Assembly (NCBI GenBank): GCA_024811115.1
Contig: JAKOGH010000446.1
Location: 62,001 to 126,000 of the forward strand
Reading direction: 5' to 3'
Length of the DNA: 64,000 nt
DNA from: Terana coerulea
Lineage: Eukaryota; Basidiomycota; Agaricomycetes; Polyporales; Phanerochaetaceae
The notes below the pieces were generated by a model, which was not told the origin of the DNA, made no database searches, and worked only from the letters and a program-made list of their open reading frames with translations. Position numbers and translations under genes: made by a program. Shown one piece after another: positions 21,921 through 35,022 of this stretch (position 1 is its first letter; the number at the start of each line of letters is the position of its first letter).

Positions 21921-24187
21921 ATGAATGCTGAACAGATTCTCGTCCTGTTCATAAGTGGTCTAGCTCTCGTTGTAGTCCAATTTACTCGACGTAAACGACA
22001 CTTTGTACTGCCGCCTGGTCCCAAGGGTCTACCAATCATCGGGAATCTCTTCGGTATTCCTGCGAGCCACCAGTGGCTTGCATACCAAGAATGGAGTCGC
22101 AAGTACGGTGCGTGGTATGCGAGGCCCTTGTGAACATGTAGCTAAAAGCAACTTCGCTCAATCAGACTCTGCCGTGGTATATCATTGCATCCTTGGCATG
22201 GACTTCGTCGTTATCAACTCCCTGGACGCCGCACGAGAACTTCTTGATAAACGCGCCAGATTGTACTCCGACCGGTGAGTGGACTCGCTGCATCTACGTA
22301 GTGATGACACCACTCACGTTGACCATATGCTGCTTTTAGGCCGCAAATGGTGATGCTGCATGAGCTGTATGAGCTTTTCCCTTCTCCTTATCCGCCCTGT
22401 CTGATACTCATCATTTGCAGTGTCGGCTGGAAAGAACGATGGGTCTGATGCCATACGGCGAAAAGTGGAGAGCCCATCGGAGAGTATTCCACGCAAACTT
22501 CCGCCCTAAAGTGGCCGTTCTATACCGCTCTCAACTGAGAAGCGACACAAGAAACCTGCTCAAGCGGCTGCTCACTTCTGGAGAGCGGTACGAGGATCAC
22601 ATACGTCTGTACGTATATGCATACATGGCCTGTCGCTGTCGCTGATTATGCGTTTAGGATGGCGGGCGCCACTATCATGAACATCGTTTACGGCATTGCT
22701 GTGAAAGCGGAAAAGGATCCGTACATCGAGACTGCCCAAAAGGCTATGGAGATATTTTCTCGAGTGAGTGGTGCAGGCGCGTATTTAGGTGGGTGCAAAT
22801 CGACTTGCTCCCTCTTTATAAACTATTGCTAAAGGGAGAGATAGTCGACTACATACCCATTCGTAGGCCAACTTACTCGTTCCGCTTGGATGCCTGTTAA
22901 TATTGTTTCGTTGTAGTGAAACACATACCGGCATGGTGCCCTGGAGCAGGGTTCCAACGGAGTGCCCGGGAATGGAGGTCGGTCGTACAAGATTTACACG
23001 AGCGACCCTTTTATGCAGTCAAATCTGCAGTGGTAACTCCATGTCTACTTTGCTGCTGTAATTCTATGAATTCTGATTCATCACGTCATAGAGCAACGGA
23101 ACAGCAAGCGAGTCTATAACGTCGACTTTGCTCGGAAACCTTGACAAGGGAGCCGACAACACGGAGGTTGAAGACATGCTCATGAATACCATGGGTACAG
23201 CGTATGTGGGTAAGCCTGCGCTGCGTACCCTATCTGTATCAAGGCAGCTGCTCACTACCTTTGGTAGCGGGTGTAGATACCGTAAGTTGTCAGATGTCTG
23301 CTACTGTGATATGATCTGCTAACAGACACCTACGATGACCAGATTTCCTCATCGTTATACACGTTTGTGCTAGCGATGTTGCTCTACCCCGAGTTTCAGA
23401 AGGCAGCTCAAGCACAGCTCGACCGACACGTTGGCTTGGGTCGCCTTCCCGATTTTGATGATCGACCAGCCCTCCCTTTCGTCTCCGCAATCATTAAGGA
23501 AGTTCTCAGGTGCCGTGTATTTTCAGTCTGATCACGACTGGATTCTAATTACTCGCTCAGATGGAGGCCTGTTGTACCTCTAGGTTGGTACTCCCATATT
23601 CCACTCGAGTAAGGACACTCACAGGTTCTCAGGTATACCTCACCAAGTCCTTTCCGACGATGAGTACCAAGGGTATCATATCCCAGGGCGTGCTATCGTG
23701 ATGGGCAACATATGGTAAGCCTCCACATCACCTTTGTTTCGTGAGCTTCATCCGATGTGTCGTTCAGGGCTATGCTCCACGACGAGCAGCGTTACGGTCC
23801 TGCTCCTGACGCCTTTAACCCCGATAGATTTCTGACGCCTGGCGGCGAGCTGAACGCAGATATACCGGACCCCGCCGAGGCTTTCGGCTTTGGCAGGAGA
23901 GTATGCCCCGGCCGACATCTTGCTGATGACAGTTTGTGGATCACCATCGCCAGCATACTTGCTACGTTCAACATCCAGAAGCCTGTCGATGAGTTTGGCA
24001 ACGTCGTTGAACCAAGCGGCGAATACACAGGCGACCTGGTAAAGTGAGTCTGAAATTGTGGACATCCTTGGTCTGGGATGATCGAGCGGGCGTTTATAGC
24101 ATGCCGGTGGCGTTCGGGGCGTCATTTGAACCGCGTACGACGTCCGTTGCCGCCAAGATTCTCGAGTCCGCCGCTCCTACATCGTGA
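21921..24187 (+). CDS. P450-4, cytochrome P450 monooxygenase
   Basis: Array member of about 500 residues. Start chosen at [20 protein letters not shown] (anchor), followed by [13 protein letters not shown]. The variant second exon reads [19 protein letters not shown]. Later parts are [37 protein letters not shown]-helix AGVDT, K-helix [20 protein letters not shown], heme loop [12 protein letters not shown] and the last exon [20 protein letters not shown]. The C-helix exon ([17 protein letters not shown]) is out of frame with its acceptor: GTCGGCTGGAAAGAACG needs one more G at about 22429-22431 to give VGWERTMG. An alternative donor upstream could keep the frame but would delete the conserved VMLHEL segment. 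The defect is therefore a real frameshift or a single-base error. Confidence 0.83.
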
Positions 24188-26008
24188 TGAAAGGCCCCCT
24201 GCGGGCCGATCTCAAACCTGGTTGAAATCTGGCCAAACAGCCATTCCGTCGCCACACCGAATCCATCATTGCAGTATGGCTGATGACCTGGCCCGCAAGG
24301 GCTCTGAACTCTCGTTGAAATATGACCTCAATATGGTGTGTATCTACAGGTGTACGAAATACATGGAGTTCGCCACTAGCAAGGGTTTATATAGACCTTT
24401 TCGAATCTGACGCCTCATGGTAGCACATTATTATGTAGTGCACATTATGCAAGGATCTCGACAAACACACATTCGATCGTGACGGCCTCGGAGTCGTGAG
24501 GTGTCAGAGCGAAGTTCAAGCCTCGCTCTGCAACTGCAGAGGAGATCGTTTGGGCAGCATATCGATTGCCTACGGGTGACAATGTGCCATTGTATTATGA
24601 GATCCGTGTTACTATGCACAAAATGCAGAAAATAATGCGGGCAGACCTGTGTATACGACTTGGCAGTACATGATGAGTGATACAGCCGTGAATGTATGGT
24701 TTCAGTGCTGGAGGCGTAAGTTAGACCCAGGTTTGCAATTCTGTCTCCCAGTATGGACCGCCAGATGAGAGCTCGGACTTCTGCTGGCGTGTCTCAGACT
24801 CAGCGTCGGAAGTTGCGTTTCGGGCGTAGTGGTGTGCAGTCTCCGGGAGTTGGCGGCCTTCTCTGTGCGGCGGCCCGTCGGTACAAAAAGTAGCGCTTGA
24901 TAACGCCCAGATCTGATGCCGTAAGTAACGTTTCTTACCATTATAACTAGCATTTAGACTCCGCTGAAACTCACATCAGCGGGTCCTTTCCAGTGAATCC
25001 TTGACTTGTCCTTGACCTCAACCTCGCCGAAGCTTCACTATTCCCACCGTTACTCAGCTTTCCGCCCTTCAAAGCTTCATGCAGCATAGACTCGACACAC
25101 TTGACGTTCAGTACGTCTCCGGGTACCTCCCTTCGGTTTAGCACTGGCATCACTCCCAGCATGGTCCCGGATGCGGTCTCTGACAACAGAAGAATGCACA
25201 GTACGCGCCTTGTCGAGAAGTCTCAACAAGTGAACCTCTCTTCAATCGGACTTTTCCTTTCCAGATGCCTATTGAGTTCTGAGATGCGCGACCGCATGTG
25301 TCCGGTAGTCGATTGGAGGTTCTCTTCTTGGATGAGTATATGCACGCCGATGAGTAGGATATAAGCTGAAGACCACAACGGAAAGCGGTAGCTGTACGTC
25401 TATTCCGCATCTCACTGTTCTCTCACGTACTTTGGCTTGGCAGGTACGCCAGTATGCCGGCTTTCGAGGCCGTGTATCGCTCCCACTTGGTTATCCATGC
25501 GTTCTGTGTTGTCCTATTACACTCAGATAAAGCTTCGAAGTCAGATGAGCCAACCAATGTCGTTGAGGTGTCACGCAATAATCTAATCAGAATCTTCCGA
25601 TGCGCTTGCCTTCGATTGAAACTTACGCCTCGAGAACAACATCATTTGGAGCTTGGAGCCCGCTCCGCACCTCAAGCTGTTACTGGGCATAGGAGTGTAG
25701 GCTTGCCGCCCAAGTGCAACTCTATCAAGATATGAGCCACCAAAAGTCAGGTTCCAGCAACAAGCGTTAGACGCAGTCGGATGCAGAGTATATCGGTGCT
25801 GTACTGTGGGTCCGGACTTGGTGCTCATGGTCGGCTGACAGCATCACTAGCGCAAGCGCGTTCAATTCAGAACAACTCTATTGCTCGCACACGGTTACGG
25901 CAAGGTCCCGCACCGTTGCACCGGCGGGATCACATATATTGAGCGAACGCTGGCAGACTTTCATCGCACTCTTGCAACCGACGTCCGGCCCCGACCTGTC
26001 TAAGTGCA
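24188..26008. other. Intergenic with P450 debris
   Basis: About 1.8 kb. It carries an isolated P450 C-terminal exon (24503-24560). The stretch 24970-25410 has open minus-strand frames (for example GVMPVLNRREVPGDVLNVKC) that I cannot assign. The P450-5 promoter must lie at its right end. Confidence 0.45.
24503..24560 (+). pseudogene. Solitary P450 C-terminal exon relic
   Basis: Reads VRAKFKPRSATAEEIVWAAY, matching the final exon of P450-6 (SVRASFKPRSATVEELI). No acceptor site or other P450 exon precedes it, and the frame has no proper stop. About 130 bp downstream, GACCTG-TGTATACGACTTGGC resembles 31828-31850 downstream of P450-6, so the relic and its 3' flank descend from a P450-6-like copy. 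Confidence 0.7.
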
Positions 26009-28264
26009 ATGGAAGGATTCATGCCGGTATTAGCTGCATGCATCCTCATCATATTATGCGCTGCACTCCTTCAGTCACGCCATCGCCGTGCACTTCCCCC
26101 GGGACCCAAAGGATGGCCCATCGTTGGCAATATCTTCGATCTTCCACGACGTCACCAGTGGCTGGCGTACCAAGACTGGGGTCGTCAGTACGGTGAGTCT
26201 TTGCCATGTCAGACTATATCGTGCTCCTGACATTTTGTGTGTCATCGCCAGGATCGGATGTAATTCACTTTCGCGTACTCGGGACCCATTTTATCGTCCT
26301 CAACTCTGCGAAGGCTGCCGATGACCTCCTCGAAAAACGGTCAGCTTTGTACTCGGATCGGTCAGTATATGCAGATGTGCCTATGAGTGTAATATGCTGA
26401 AGATATTCGTATATAGACTCCAATCAGTGATGGCAAATGAGCTGTATGTACTGCATTACCCCCCTCTATAGAGGCTCAATATTCCTAGGGTTGGCTGGGA
26501 GCGAAGCCTGGGAGGAATGGAGTACGGCGATCAATGGAGAGCTCACCGCAGACTTATCCACGAGGTATTCCGTCCTAAAGTTGTTGTATCATACCAGTCG
26601 ACATCTCTCAGCGAAGCTCGAACGCTGCTTGTGCGGTTATCAACATCGTCCGAAGATGCAGTCAAGGAGGTCCGCTAGTGAGTCTGCAGTCACGTCATAT
26701 GCCACTCGCACAAAATTGAATTTGCTTTCGCTCTGACAGTATGGCAGGAGCGACAATTATGAGAATTGTGTACGGCTTAGAGCTGCAACCCAGAAATGAT
26801 CCCTACATCGAGATTGCCGAAAACGCCGTCGAGAAGGCAGCGGACATGATGAATGCCAGAGCTTATCTAGGTAAGAGCCCTTACGTATCTCAAACGAACA
26901 TAATTTGATTGATTTATAGTGGATTTTATACCAATATGTATGTCGTCTGGCCTTTCCACGAACCTCGCTGATATCTACTTTCAGTGAAGCACCTCCCGGC
27001 GTGGTTTCCCGGAGCAAAGTTCAAACGACAAGCCGCTGAATGGAAAGTGACTGTTGACGAGTTGTTTGAGCGGCCGTTCAAAGCGGTGGAGGCTGGAATG
27101 GTGCGTATACCGCTAGTCCGTCCGTTTCAGTGAGACAAAGTTGACTGCGTGCAACAGGTGGATGGCAGCACAAATGCCTCTATTGCAGAGCTCTTACTGG
27201 ACAACCCTACAGCACAATTCAAGCATCTGGCTAGCAAGCAATACGATGAACTAGTGAAAAATGTTGCCGGAGTATCTTACGCAGGTACAGTCAGCACTCG
27301 CATTCTTCCACGAAACTGAAATATACTGAGATGAGCTTTGTCTCCAGCGGGTGCTGACACTGTAAGTAGCTCGCATTATCCAAGACGACCTGCTTACCAC
27401 GTCATGTTCTTAGACTGTCGCAGTTTTGTCTGGGTTCTTCGAGCTTATGTTGATGCATCCCGAAGTACAGCAGATTGCTCACGAGGAGCTCGATCGCGTC
27501 GTGGGGACGGATCGTTTGCCTGACTTCGCGGACCGGCCGACACTGCCTTACATCACTGCTGTCTCAAGGGAAGTCCTAAGGTACGCCACGATGTTCCTTG
27601 ATTTTTCGCACCCCTGATACTTGATACACAAGACTTCAGCCTGCTGCACCTATGGGCAAGTCTCATCCAATTGCGACAAACTCATTTCTATTAGCTTAGT
27701 TTGACGTTGTGCAGGTCTTCCACACAGAGTAACCGCGGATGATGAATATCAAGGTTATCATATTCCGGCTGGCTCTGTTATCATACCTAACATATGGTGA
27801 GTACCCCAGAACTCATGAAATACCCTTTCCCCTGCTGAAAAACGTACTATTAGGACCATCCTCCAAGACGAGCGTCGATACCAAAGGCCCGACTTGTTCG
27901 ATCCATCCCGATTTCTGACACCCGAGGGCACGCTCGACAAGAGTGTTCCCGACTCAGTAGAAGCGTTCGGGTTTGGCCGAAGGATCTGTCCCGGGAGGTA
28001 CTTCGCCGAGGACGCATTGTGGATTACTATAGCAAGCGTCCTCGCGGTGTTTCGCATCGAGAAGCCTGTTGGCGAGGATGGTAATGTCATCGAGCCGTCC
28101 GGTAAATCCACAGGAGGTCTGGTCAGGTGAGTGAAATAATATTCTCTGCATGTTAGGCTGACTTCTGAGGGTCTCCTAACAGCCATCCTTTACCTTTCAG
28201 CGCCGTCTTCAAGCCCCGTTCGGAGGCTGCAGCTCAACTCATCCGCTCGGTCTCTCCTTTCTGA
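26009..28264 (+). CDS. P450-5, cytochrome P450 monooxygenase
   Basis: Appears intact, about 500 residues. It begins MEGFMPVLAACILIILCAAL (anchor), LPPGPKGWPIVGN. The C-helix exon gives GWERSLGGMEYGDQWRAHRR, then MAGATIMRIVYGLELQPRND, KHLPAWFPGAKFKRQAAEW, VKNVAGVSYAG, I-helix AGADTT, K-helix SREVLR, then LQPAAPMG where relatives have WRPxxPLG (Trp to Leu), FDPSRF, heme loop [12 protein letters not shown], and the end [19 protein letters not shown]. The acceptor before LQPAAPMG (cacaag) is weak, which may explain the odd residue. It is closest to P450-12 on the other side of the housekeeping block; the [13 protein letters not shown] tail is shared. Likely ER-bound and dependent on cytochrome P450 reductase. 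Confidence 0.88.
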
Positions 28265-29433
28265 CTGATGCCGCATGCGGCCTCGAAGTAGGGTTTCTGC
28301 ACAGAGAAATATCAGACTTATTGTTTGTAAAGGTCGTTACGATTCGTTTTTGCTCATTCGTGAGCGAAGGAAGTCCCTTGTGTAAATGAGTACGAGCGCC
28401 AAATATCCATCCTCCGCGGGCAAGGCGTCCCACGGCAACTGCCGCGCCACAAAGGCCTCGTGTGCTGACGACGGACTTGATACGTGTCTTCAGCCCAACT
28501 TTGTTACGCTCACCTCTGACACAAATTATCTCCCTCTTCCCTCGAGAACTCCAGCAAAATGTATCTCATATGTCTCAGCACGACTGCCACGCTACTTATT
28601 TCAAGGATGCTGCGGAATCCGGCGGGCTGTTCGTGCGGCTTGTAGTGCGGCGTGAAAACCCCGACCCAGTCTACGCTCCTAACATTATGATTGGAATGAA
28701 GCCGATAGGAGGTCATCATGTTCATCTCTGGTGCTCTATTCTCCCGCATTAGTCCCTCAAACAGCATGTTTGGCTCCATCATGGTAAGCTCAGTTCCCAA
28801 TCAGCTCTCTACTACCGCTCATGGTGTCTGTCTTGAAGTCTAGTCTGCCTATGCATTTTTTCATGTTGCATATAGAATGTCCGCAGCTTCGTGAGCCATG
28901 ACTGAGACACGCCGTACCGACAGCTCAAGAGAACGTCGAGTTCACTGTATGGAGAGGCAGTGCTCTCATAAGGCGGTATGTTGATCTTGTCAGAACACCT
29001 GCCTGCCCTACTGGAGCTCACTCCACCTCCATTTCACAGAATCGGCTGTGTGCTGTCTATGGTCAGATAAGGGCTGCACAACGAGTAAAAGGCCATCCAG
29101 CTGGCTTGACCACTGCTACATCTGTGCATAAATCAACATTCTGTTCACACAACACTATGGTGAGCGCTATTTCTACGAGGAATGGTGCGTGTGTCAGGCA
29201 CGTAACGCAGCTACACAGCGTTGGGTGAATGCTAATTATATCTCCTCTCCATAGTGCTATTCAGCTATCTAAGTTTACCATCTGCCGGTGGCGGCGCATT
29301 TGAGATATGTGGAGGTCAGATGCTCTGTGGCGCTGAGCTTTAACTCTATGTGTGTTTCTGAAACCAGGCCATAAAGCCTCTGTGGAGTCCTCAGTCCGCT
29401 CCGTTGGTATCTCGACCACCCCTGATCACTGCG
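28265..29433. other. Intergenic, P450-5 to P450-6
   Basis: About 1.2 kb. Near 28430-28460 lies a stretch (GGCAACTGCCGCGCCACAAAG) resembling the 22-nt dispersed motif with several changes. No gene is recognised; frames at 28460-28800 on both strands are unsupported. Confidence 0.4.
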
Positions 29434-31728
29434 ATGAGCCTCAGACACGAGAGTACATCCATCTTATTCATATGCTTCTTACTGGCGATCGCAATAGTCT
29501 GGCTTTTGCATGGCGCTCCGAAAGCGGCATCGACATAGGTTTCCTCCAGGGCCCAAGGGTGTTTTCCTTCTCGGTAATATTTTCAACATCCCAAAACACC
29601 ACCAATGGCTGGACTACGAGCGCTGGAGCCGTCAGTATGGTGTGTCTGCAGTTTCTTTATCCTCATTATCTGTCCTTGCTCATTTTCATACACACAGATT
29701 CAGATATCATTCATTTGAATGTCGTCGGTACACATATCTTTGTCCTAAACTCAGCAGATGTTGCGCGGGAGCTACTGGAGAAGCGCGCAATCAATTACTC
29801 TGATAGGTGTGTGTGTATCTCGGTTATAAGGCACTAGCGACGACTCACGAGCAACATCAGAGTACAATCGGTTATGGTAATGGAGCTGTGCGTATTCACT
29901 TCTGTTCACTGGAGCTGCTTACGAGGATCTGTACAGGACGGGGTGGGGAAGAAACTGGGGATTATTTCCATATGGCGAGAAGTGGAGAGCCCACCGGAAA
30001 CTATTCCATGAATATTTCTCGCCTAAAGCGGTCTCAACATACCATGCGAAATTCTGTGTTGCTAGCCACGAGATGGTCGCGGCCTTGTGTCATCAAGAGA
30101 ACGACCCTGCTGAATGCATTCGCGAGTGAGCAATCTTGTCAATTTCCGCTCGTGACAGACCTTAGTATTCACCGTGAACTCTCCATATCAGTACAATCGG
30201 AAGAATGGTCCTCGACATTATTTACAGCTTGGACAACGGGGTCAGCAGGTGAAGACTACGTTCGAATCGCTAGGGCTGCTTCGTCAGGACTGGCAGACAT
30301 TATCAGTGCTAGTACATACATCGGTGTGTTTGCTCTAGGCTTTCATCTAACGCAAAGCACTGACTACCAGTGCTCCAGTTGATTTCATTCCCATTTGTGA
30401 GTATCAGGCTATTTGTTGCTGCACTTTTGTTCACTTTGCTTCCAGTAAAGCACCTCCCTGCGTGGTTCCCGGGCGCATCCTTCAAGAGGTTTGCCGCGGA
30501 GTTGAAACCGACGGTGGATGCAATGTTTGATCGACCGTTCGAAGCGGTCAAGACAACTATGGTGGGCTGAGCCTGTAATATATCGCCGGTATGCTACCCG
30601 TACCAATGCCCCGTTCTTAACAACAGCTTGAAGGAGAACCAAATATATCCGTGACGTCGAGCATGTTGGCGAGTAAAGGTACAGATGATCAAGCAAAAAC
30701 CGAAGAGTATGAGGAAGTTGTCAGGAACATTACTGGTACAGTATATTCAGGCAAGTGGCATATTTATTTGATTTTGCGTCACCTCCAATGCTGATGATGT
30801 GGCATACAACAGCTGCAATCGACACCGTGAGTATCTCATAATATTCCCTGGGTAGTGACTGACCTGGCACGAGACGCGCAGACCACCTCAACCTTGTCAT
30901 CGTTCATCAATGCAATGATGTTACATCCCGAAGTTCAACAGCGCGCTCATGAAGAACTGGACCGAGAAGTTGGTACAGATCGATTGCCTAGTTTCGAAGA
31001 TCGGCGCGCACTTCCTTTCATCTCTGCGATTGCCGAAGGAAATTCATAGGTCTGCTACTCCCTATTGTTGATCTGGAACTGTCTACACTAAACCTGAATT
31101 ATGAAGATGGCGCCCCGCTACACCTACAAGTATGCCTTATGACACAAGGCTCACGGCTTGAACGCGCTAATCCTCGTAACAATTTGACAGGCGTTACGCA
31201 CCAGTCAACGGAAGATGACGTATACAAAGGATTTTATATACCCGCAGGGTCCATTATTGTCCCAAATACGTGGTGGGTGCACCTCAACGCCGCTTCCTCG
31301 GCTGTTCCGAATTGCTCATCACACATCATGTTAGGTCCATACTGCGTGCGAAAGAAACTGGCTTTGACCCAACCCGTTTCTTAACCTCTGAAGGACAGCT
31401 TGATCCCAGCGTACCAGATCCAACGGAGGCATTCGGCTTCGGGCGCAGGATATGCCCGGGAAGGTACTTCGCGGAAGACGTCGTTTGGATCTCCATCGCC
31501 ACTATTCTTGCTGCCTTCAATATCGAGAAGCCTCTTGATGAAGATGGGCGCCCGGTGTCCCCGAGTGATGAGTACACCGGTGGCGGGCTCGTGAGGTGCG
31601 TGACATATACTCGGACACCTTGCTCACCGGAGGCTCAATATTACCACAGTTACCCAGTCTCTGTCAGAGCAAGTTTCAAGCCTCGTTCCGCAACCGTGGA
31701 AGAGCTCATTGGGACCTTTAGCGGCTAA
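29434..31728 (+). pseudogene. P450-6, decayed cytochrome P450 (AAIDT type)
   Basis: All exons of the array layout are traceable. The ATG at 29434 gives MSLRHESTSILFICFLLAIA (anchor), but the following HRFPPGPKG is in another frame (shift at about 29508-29516). The exon MVLDIIYSLDNGVS shifts again at 30246-30248 before EDYVRIARAASSGLADI. The K-helix exon shifts at about 31032-31037, where GCCGAAGGAAATTC replaces a KEIHR-coding stretch. The PERF region has lost about six residues (SILRAKETGFDPTRF). The heme loop [12 protein letters not shown] remains, and the I-helix motif is AAIDT instead of AGxDT. Three frame breaks in one gene exceed the rate in its neighbours, so it is probably a true pseudogene. 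Its paralogue with the same AAIDT and shortened loop is P450-11. Confidence 0.8.
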
Positions 31729-32773
31729 AATGGACGGCAATCAGCATAACAATTGTCGGTAGTGGACAGCCTGCTAGTAGGTTGAAATCCGAGTTACTGT
31801 GTCCAACATATGGAAATGATACGGACGGACCTGTACATATGACTTGGCGATGTACAATAAGTGAGCTGATTTGTGATACAGAAGGAGCTGCATGGGCTGG
31901 AATTGAAGGCACGAGTTGGGCCCAAGTATGCAACTCTGAGTATCTCCTTAGACTTGGCTCGAACTGCCAGCTCCTGCCGCTGGTGTGCTACTAGCGCCGG
32001 GGCCATTCGGCAACGTGCCACAAACCCCGCTCGGCGCCAACGCGGCAGACTCCGATCGGCTTGTCATTTCCTTACGACCATACTTGTCCTTCACATGCGC
32101 ACTTTTTCGGCTTCCACGACTTTACACCCAGTTTGCCTCGCTGAGTGTTACAGTACTGGGGACTGCTTCTTACCTCTGTCCGGATTGGACCGCAAAGCAG
32201 CGAACAACCTCTAAAGCCTACGCTACCAAGTACTCAATCCATACTCCACGCGCAATATCAGCAGTACAAGTCTACGCGCTTGCAAGCACCCCATGACCAG
32301 TGGTATCAAGTCCCTTTGTATCGAACTATTCGCCAAGCCTTGGAGCTGTGTCAACGGCATTGGATGTGTGATACCTTTTATTCTGCGCATGGTGAGCAAC
32401 CATTATCCCCACTCTGTGACCTATGGCGTTTGACCTGCAAGTTTTCTGTAGGAACAACACTTCATTCAGCAGAAACCCCACAACAAGGCCTTTCACGCGC
32501 CTCGGGAAGTGAAGAACAGACCGCAGCTCGTTGTTAGCTTCAGCCGTTGCGTCGGGTCAGCTAATCGCAGCTCATAGCATCCGACAAAACCATGTGAACT
32601 CCGACGCACGCGATGTCGGCCTCACACTGGCCAGAAGCAAGGCAGTGCCCGTACACGCGCGGAGAAATGTGTTATATCGCATCTGGGAAGCCGTGGCGAA
32701 TATCACTAGTGAGCTCCCCGTCTCATCGTCCTTGCTCCCTCTCAACTCAACTATTCCCCCGCTATCACACAGC
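31729..32773. other. Intergenic, P450-6 to P450-7
   Basis: About 1 kb. The first part (31828-31850) is similar to DNA downstream of the solitary P450 exon at 24503. The remainder shows no gene I can support and presumably includes the P450-7 promoter and 5' UTR. Confidence 0.4.
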
Positions 32774-35022
32774 ATGGACAGGATTCTGCTCGCCGGTCTG
32801 TTCGTGCTTCTTGGGCTTGTGCCGGTGTACTTCCGCCGGAGACGGTATCGATTGCCTCCTGGTCCGCCCGGACTCCCTGTTGTAGGCAACGTTTTCGACA
32901 TTCCCAAGTCATTTGAGTGGGAGACCTACCAGAAGTGGAGCAACGATTACGGTGAGTTGGTTGTGTCCTCGCTAGGATTTTCTCTCTTATTATTTCATTC
33001 AGACTCGGACATCCTCTACCTGAACCTTGTCGGGACACCTGTTATCGTGCTCAACTCAGTGAAGGCTACCATCGACCTCCTTGAGAAACGATCTTCTCTG
33101 TACTCTGACAGGTTGGTTGCTCCTACGTATGACGAATAAGTGGCTGATGCTGAATGGCAGAGAGCACATGATCATGCTGCATGAGTTGTACGTGTTGCAA
33201 TTCCAGATGGAAATCAAACTTGGTACTAATACCTTGTTATTAGAGTTGGGTGGAAGAGGAGTATAGCATTCATAAAGTACGGCGATGACTGGAGGGAGCA
33301 CCGGAGAATGTTCCATCAACATTTCCACCCTGCCGTGGTCAAGAACTATCGTCCGCGCTCCTCTGCGGAAGCGCACAAGCTTCTGGGACGTCTCGTAGAA
33401 CAGCCCGAAGATTTTATGAATCACATTCGTACGTGAGTGTACCTGTGCAATATATTTGGTGAATTATGAGCTCATCGTTATGCTGACCAGTATGACCGGA
33501 GCCATTATTCTGGGCATTACGTACGGATTCGACATCGAACCGAAGAACGACCCGTACGTCGCCTTGGCGGAAACTGCCTTGCATTCGATGGCAATGGCCG
33601 GGAACGTGGGTGCATACCTCGGTGCGTGACCTGCTCTCACGACACTACACTGTTCTGACGGTTGCTGTAGTTGACACTATACCTATCCGTACGCAATTCT
33701 GTTCGCTCCCAATTTTTACCACCATCATGATGCAATCTTACAGTACGACATCTGCCGACTTGGGCTCCCGGGGCGGCCTTTAAACGACAGGCAGCCGAGT
33801 GGCAGAAGGCGGTAATCGCGATGTACGAGAAGCCCTACAAAGTGGTCAAGCAGGCAGTGGTGCGTTCTCACAAACCAAATCTCAGGCATGGTAGAGAACA
33901 TCATCGCTGACGAATTCGTAGTCCGACGGAAATGCAACACCTTCGATCGCAGCAACTTTACTTTCCAAACTGGACGAAACGGAAGACAACGCCCGCAAGG
34001 AGTTTGTCATTCAACATGTCACAGGCACTGCATATGTTGGTGAGTTCTGTTGACTTCCTAGCTGTTACCGATTGTCTGAGCAAGGCGACTAGCTGGAGCA
34101 GATACAGTAAGTATTCTGCGATATCCTACCACAGTTGGCGACTAAACCAAGTTTCTAGACCGTGTCATCACTCGGGACCTTCATTCTCGCAATGCTGCTT
34201 TACCCGGAGCTGCAGCAGAAAGCTCAGAAGGAGATGGATGAGCTGGTAGGACAGGGTCGCCTTCCTAGTCTCGATGACAAGGACGCACTTCCCATAGTCT
34301 CGGCTCTTGTGAAGGAAACGCTAAGGTTGGTTCCAACCGCTTCCTAGTTCTGGTTGGTGGACTAATCTAAAATTCTCTTAGATGGCGTCCCGTAACGCCG
34401 TTGGGTAAGCTTGCAATGTCGCTACTACGAAGCGTCGTGATACTGACTTGCGTTGTCCTCTAAGCCGCGCCCCATAAGGTGATAGCGGACGATGAATATC
34501 GAGGGTATCACATACCCGCTGGGTCCATCGTTATTGGTAACGAGTGGTACGTTAATAACTCGATATAGTGCCCCTGCATTCGCGACAACTCCATATGCAG
34601 GGCGATTCTGCACGATTCGAAGAGATACCCGAACCCAGAGCAATACGACCCTTCTCGTTTCCTCACTGCAGACGGTAAGTTAGACAAGCACGCACCCGAC
34701 CCCGCAGAGGCTGCCTTTGGTTTCGGGAGGCGAATCTGTCCCGGACGCCACTTTGCTATGGAGTCCCTCTGGATCTCCATCGCATACATCCTCACCACTC
34801 TCAACATCGAGAAGGCCGTCGACGCCGAAGGCCGAGTCATTGAACCAAGTGGAAAGTATACAACTGGGTTGATCAGGTGCGCACAATGATAACTTGGTCA
34901 TTGTCGCGCCCATGAGTTGACCAATATGAAACGACAGCTACCCCGAACCCTTTAGAGCCGTGTTCAAGCCTCGATCGGCTTCTGCCCTCGCTTTGATACA
35001 ATCCTCCGCAATTTCGGAGTGA
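32774..35022 (+). CDS. P450-7, cytochrome P450 monooxygenase
   Basis: Intact in every exon examined, about 500 residues. It begins MDRILLAGLFVLLGLVPVYF (anchor) and LPPGPPGLPVVGN. Exon 3 is only 27 nt (EHMIMLHEL), and the C-helix exon is GWKRSIAFIKYGDDWREHRR. It continues with MTGAIILGITYGFDIEPKND, VDTIPI on an 18-nt exon, RHLPTWAPGAAFKRQAAEW, I-helix AGADTT with a 14-nt exon, K-helix VKETLR, WRPVTPLG on a 23-nt exon, YDPSRF, heme loop [12 protein letters not shown] and a tail [19 protein letters not shown]. It is a close tandem paralogue of P450-8 (near-identical tail, same AMESLWIS segment after the heme loop). This is the best template for the exon layout of the whole array. Confidence 0.92.
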
